7,848 nt of DNA, from positions 1 to 7,848 of the forward strand of contig JAUXCL010000109.1 of assembly GCA_030618905.1 (NCBI GenBank). Direction: 5' to 3'. Every line of letters begins with the position of its first letter. Position 1 is the stretch's first letter. The notes beneath the pieces are model-generated. The model saw nothing but the letters and a program-made list of their open reading frames with translations, was not told the origin of the DNA and ran no database searches. Made by a program: the position numbers and the translations under genes. Below are positions 6,321-7,848 of the stretch, one piece after another. This DNA is from Bacteroidales bacterium. GTDB lineage: Bacteria; Bacteroidota; Bacteroidia; Bacteroidales; B18-G4.

Positions 6321-7793
6321 ATGCAAGTTACTGTTAACAGATCGGATGTCCAGTTCGATCCGGACCCAAGAAGGGTAATTGCCCGTTTTTTTTACCTCGA
6401 TGATGAGAGGAGTGCCAATATCATCCGCAGGGTACTGGACATACCGGATGACGAGGTAAACATTGCATTAAGCCAGGTGCTCAGAGGATATTCAAAGCGT
6501 CACAGAAATATTTCGAAGATATTTGAGAAGCATTTTGAAAAACTCACAGATCTATTTAAGACCCTGGGTATTGATCCGGATTCATTCGATGATATGAAAA
6601 AAGTATTGATTGGATCATACTTTACCAAGGAATATTCGATCGAATCGGCTGCAATCTTTAATCCATCAATTGTTGAACACCCGGATCAGACAGAATTGGC
6701 CCCTGGTGAGAAAAGGGTGATCATAAGCTTCAGGGCAACAGGAGAAGGACATATTTCTTCCCTGATATTCCGTTCAGGTGTTATTGATAAGGAGGATAAC
6801 TTCCTGTTTGAACCTGCCGGTACGATGCTGGATGAAGCAGAGAGCATACAAAGGCATGTCTATCAAAAGGAATCCTTTATCCGGAAGTTGAATGAAATGC
6901 AGAGCTTTAATAATCTTCTCCCACTGGATATGATATTGGCACCCCTGGCAGAGCATTTTAGTTATGGGGAATTAAAAAATTGCATCCAGGATGCCAAGAA
7001 AACCCTGAAACTTTCAGCGACGAAAGAAATTTTGCTTAATGAGATTATCTGGTTGGCATCATCGCATTATGATATTGAATTTTCATTGGATACCGCCACT
7101 TCGGAAAGGGTTATTTTTCCCATTGCGGAAACAGAAAAAAGTGGCATCGAAGATGCCCGTTTTGTGAAATTTACAGGCGATGATGGGGAAGTGACTTATT
7201 TTGGGACTTATACTGCCTATGATGGCATCACCATCCTGCCTAAATTCATTGAGACCAAAGATTTTTATAAGTTTAAGGTCCTGCCCGTTCATGGTGAGAT
7301 CGCAGAGAATAAAGGAATGGCCTTGTTTCCCAGGAAAATCAATGGGAAATATGCCATGCTTTGCCGTATTGATAACGAGAATAATTATATCGCATTCTCT
7401 GAGCATATCAATCTTTGGCGGGATGCCAAAATCATCCAGGAACCTCGTTATCACTGGGAGTTTATCCAGATCGGTAACTGTGGATCACCCATAGAAACAA
7501 AAGATGGATGGCTGGTGATCACCCATGCAGTGGGGCAAATGCGGGAATATGTTCTGGGTGCCATTTTACTGGACCTGGATAATCCTGAAAAGGTTATTGG
7601 CAGATTGAAGACACCCCTGATGATACCCAATGCAAAAGAAAGAGAGGGTTATGTTCCAAATGTAATTTATTCATGCGGTTCTATTGTGCATAATAATAAC
7701 CTGATCATTCCTTATGCCATGTCTGACTATGCATCAACCTTTGCATTTGTTAATATAGAAGAACTTTTAAATGCATTGAAGAATTCCGAATAG
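6321..7793 (+). CDS. Long-form GH130-like enzyme with extra N-terminal helical domain
   Basis: This 490-residue protein has no signal peptide and is probably cytoplasmic. The first ~110 residues are mostly helical and charged (PDPRRVIARFF, then DDERSANIIRRVLDIPDDEVN and a KHFEKLTDLFKTLG helix). They are not part of the usual 300-370-residue GH130 core. The propeller follows: FNPSIVEHP, then VIISFRATGEGHISSL, GIEDARFV (275-282, Asp278 at the catalytic-acid position), TYTAYDG, ENKGMALFPRKINGKYAMLCRID, and IGNCGSPIETKDGWLVITHAV. The last two replace the usual HRP and GAGAPPIKT elements, marking a distinct GH130 subgroup. The ATG is the only good start; no SD motif is present. It is divergent from the other GH genes and shares an intergenic region with a palindromic operator candidate. 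Substrate and mode (phosphorylase or hydrolase) cannot be decided from the sequence. Confidence 0.8.
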   Translation: MQVTVNRSDVQFDPDPRRVIARFFYLDDERSANIIRRVLDIPDDEVNIALSQVLRGYSKRHRNISKIFEKHFEKLTDLFKTLGIDPDSFDDMKKVLIGSYFTKEYSIESAAIFNPSIVEHPDQTELAPGEKRVIISFRATGEGHISSLIFRSGVIDKEDNFLFEPAGTMLDEAESIQRHVYQKESFIRKLNEMQSFNNLLPLDMILAPLAEHFSYGELKNCIQDAKKTLKLSATKEILLNEIIWLASSHYDIEFSLDTATSERVIFPIAETEKSGIEDARFVKFTGDDGEVTYFGTYTAYDGITILPKFIETKDFYKFKVLPVHGEIAENKGMALFPRKINGKYAMLCRIDNENNYIAFSEHINLWRDAKIIQEPRYHWEFIQIGNCGSPIETKDGWLVITHAVGQMREYVLGAILLDLDNPEKVIGRLKTPLMIPNAKEREGYVPNVIYSCGSIVHNNNLIIPYAMSDYASTFAFVNIEELLNALKNSE

Positions 7794-7799
7794 TTATAC

Positions 7800-7826
7800 A
7801 AGGGTCAATTTTTATTCTTCACCCTT
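7800..7826. terminator. Weak inverted repeat after the long GH130 gene
   Basis: AAGGGT (7800-7805) and ACCCTT (7821-7826) form a 6-bp stem with a 15-nt A/T-rich loop, 6 nt after the stop of the GH130 gene. The sequence after it on + is only moderately T-rich (TATCTTTT). It could be a weak or bidirectional terminator. If the minus-strand frame described at 7812-7848 is real, it overlaps that gene's last codons. Confidence 0.3.
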
Positions 7827-7848
7827 AATGTATCTTTTAATCATTTCA
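7812..7848 (-). CDS. Possible C-terminal end of a minus-strand gene entering from the right
   Basis: Read on the minus strand from the window edge, one frame gives EMIKRYIKGEE followed by TAA (7814-7812). The lysine/glutamate-rich ending looks like a real protein terminus, and a convergent neighbour ending 18 nt from the GH130 stop would fit the compact layout. Eleven open codons are far too few for proof, and the frame may be chance. No function can be suggested. Confidence 0.25.
   Translation of the reverse strand, partial: EMIKRYIKGEE

Noticed and set aside
7083..7454. 123-codon minus-strand frame within the long GH130 gene
   Set aside because: It is antisense to the catalytic propeller motifs of the plus-strand gene and shows no domain of its own.

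Overview
The window looks like a carbohydrate-utilisation locus from a Bacteroidota (Bacteroidetes) bacterium. The reasons are moderate GC, no Shine-Dalgarno motifs in front of the genes, A/T-rich start regions, near-matches to the Bacteroidota -33/-7 promoter form, and gene types (LamG protein, GH130 enzymes, sugar lipoproteins) common in that phylum. This assignment is inference; no marker gene is present.

Layout, left to right. Bases 2-106 hold the last 34 codons of a LamG-type protein read on +, followed by a strong hairpin terminator. Next, on +, is a lipoprotein sugar-binding component of an ABC importer (187-1476). It converges, with only 13 nt between the stops, on a four-gene minus-strand operon. 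In transcription order from 6119 down to 1490 the operon is: a GTG-started lipoprotein with features of an (alpha/alpha) toroid glycosidase; a GH130 enzyme whose start overlaps the lipoprotein gene's end; a second, divergent GH130-like enzyme; and a MalK/UgpC-type ATPase. Spacings inside the operon are an overlap, 21 nt and 24 nt. Divergently, on +, lies a third, long GH130-like enzyme (6321-7793) with an extra N-terminal domain. The last 55 bases may hold the end of a gene on the minus strand.

How the genes may work together. GH130 enzymes are phosphorylases or hydrolases of beta-mannosides. Three unlike GH130 proteins without signal peptides, together with a sugar-binding lipoprotein and a sugar ABC ATPase, suggest uptake of short manno-oligosaccharides (beta-1,2- or beta-1,4-linked) and breakdown in the cytoplasm. 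The toroid lipoprotein would trim the glycan outside the inner membrane. No permease genes, SusC/SusD pair or regulator gene are in the window.

The most interesting non-coding structure is a 23-bp near-perfect palindrome in the 201-bp divergent intergenic region. It lies almost exactly in the spacer of a candidate promoter and looks like an operator. The most interesting coding oddity is a run of four 7-bp GAAAATN repeats inside the first GH130 gene, which inserts a repetitive peptide and could shift the frame if the copy number changed.
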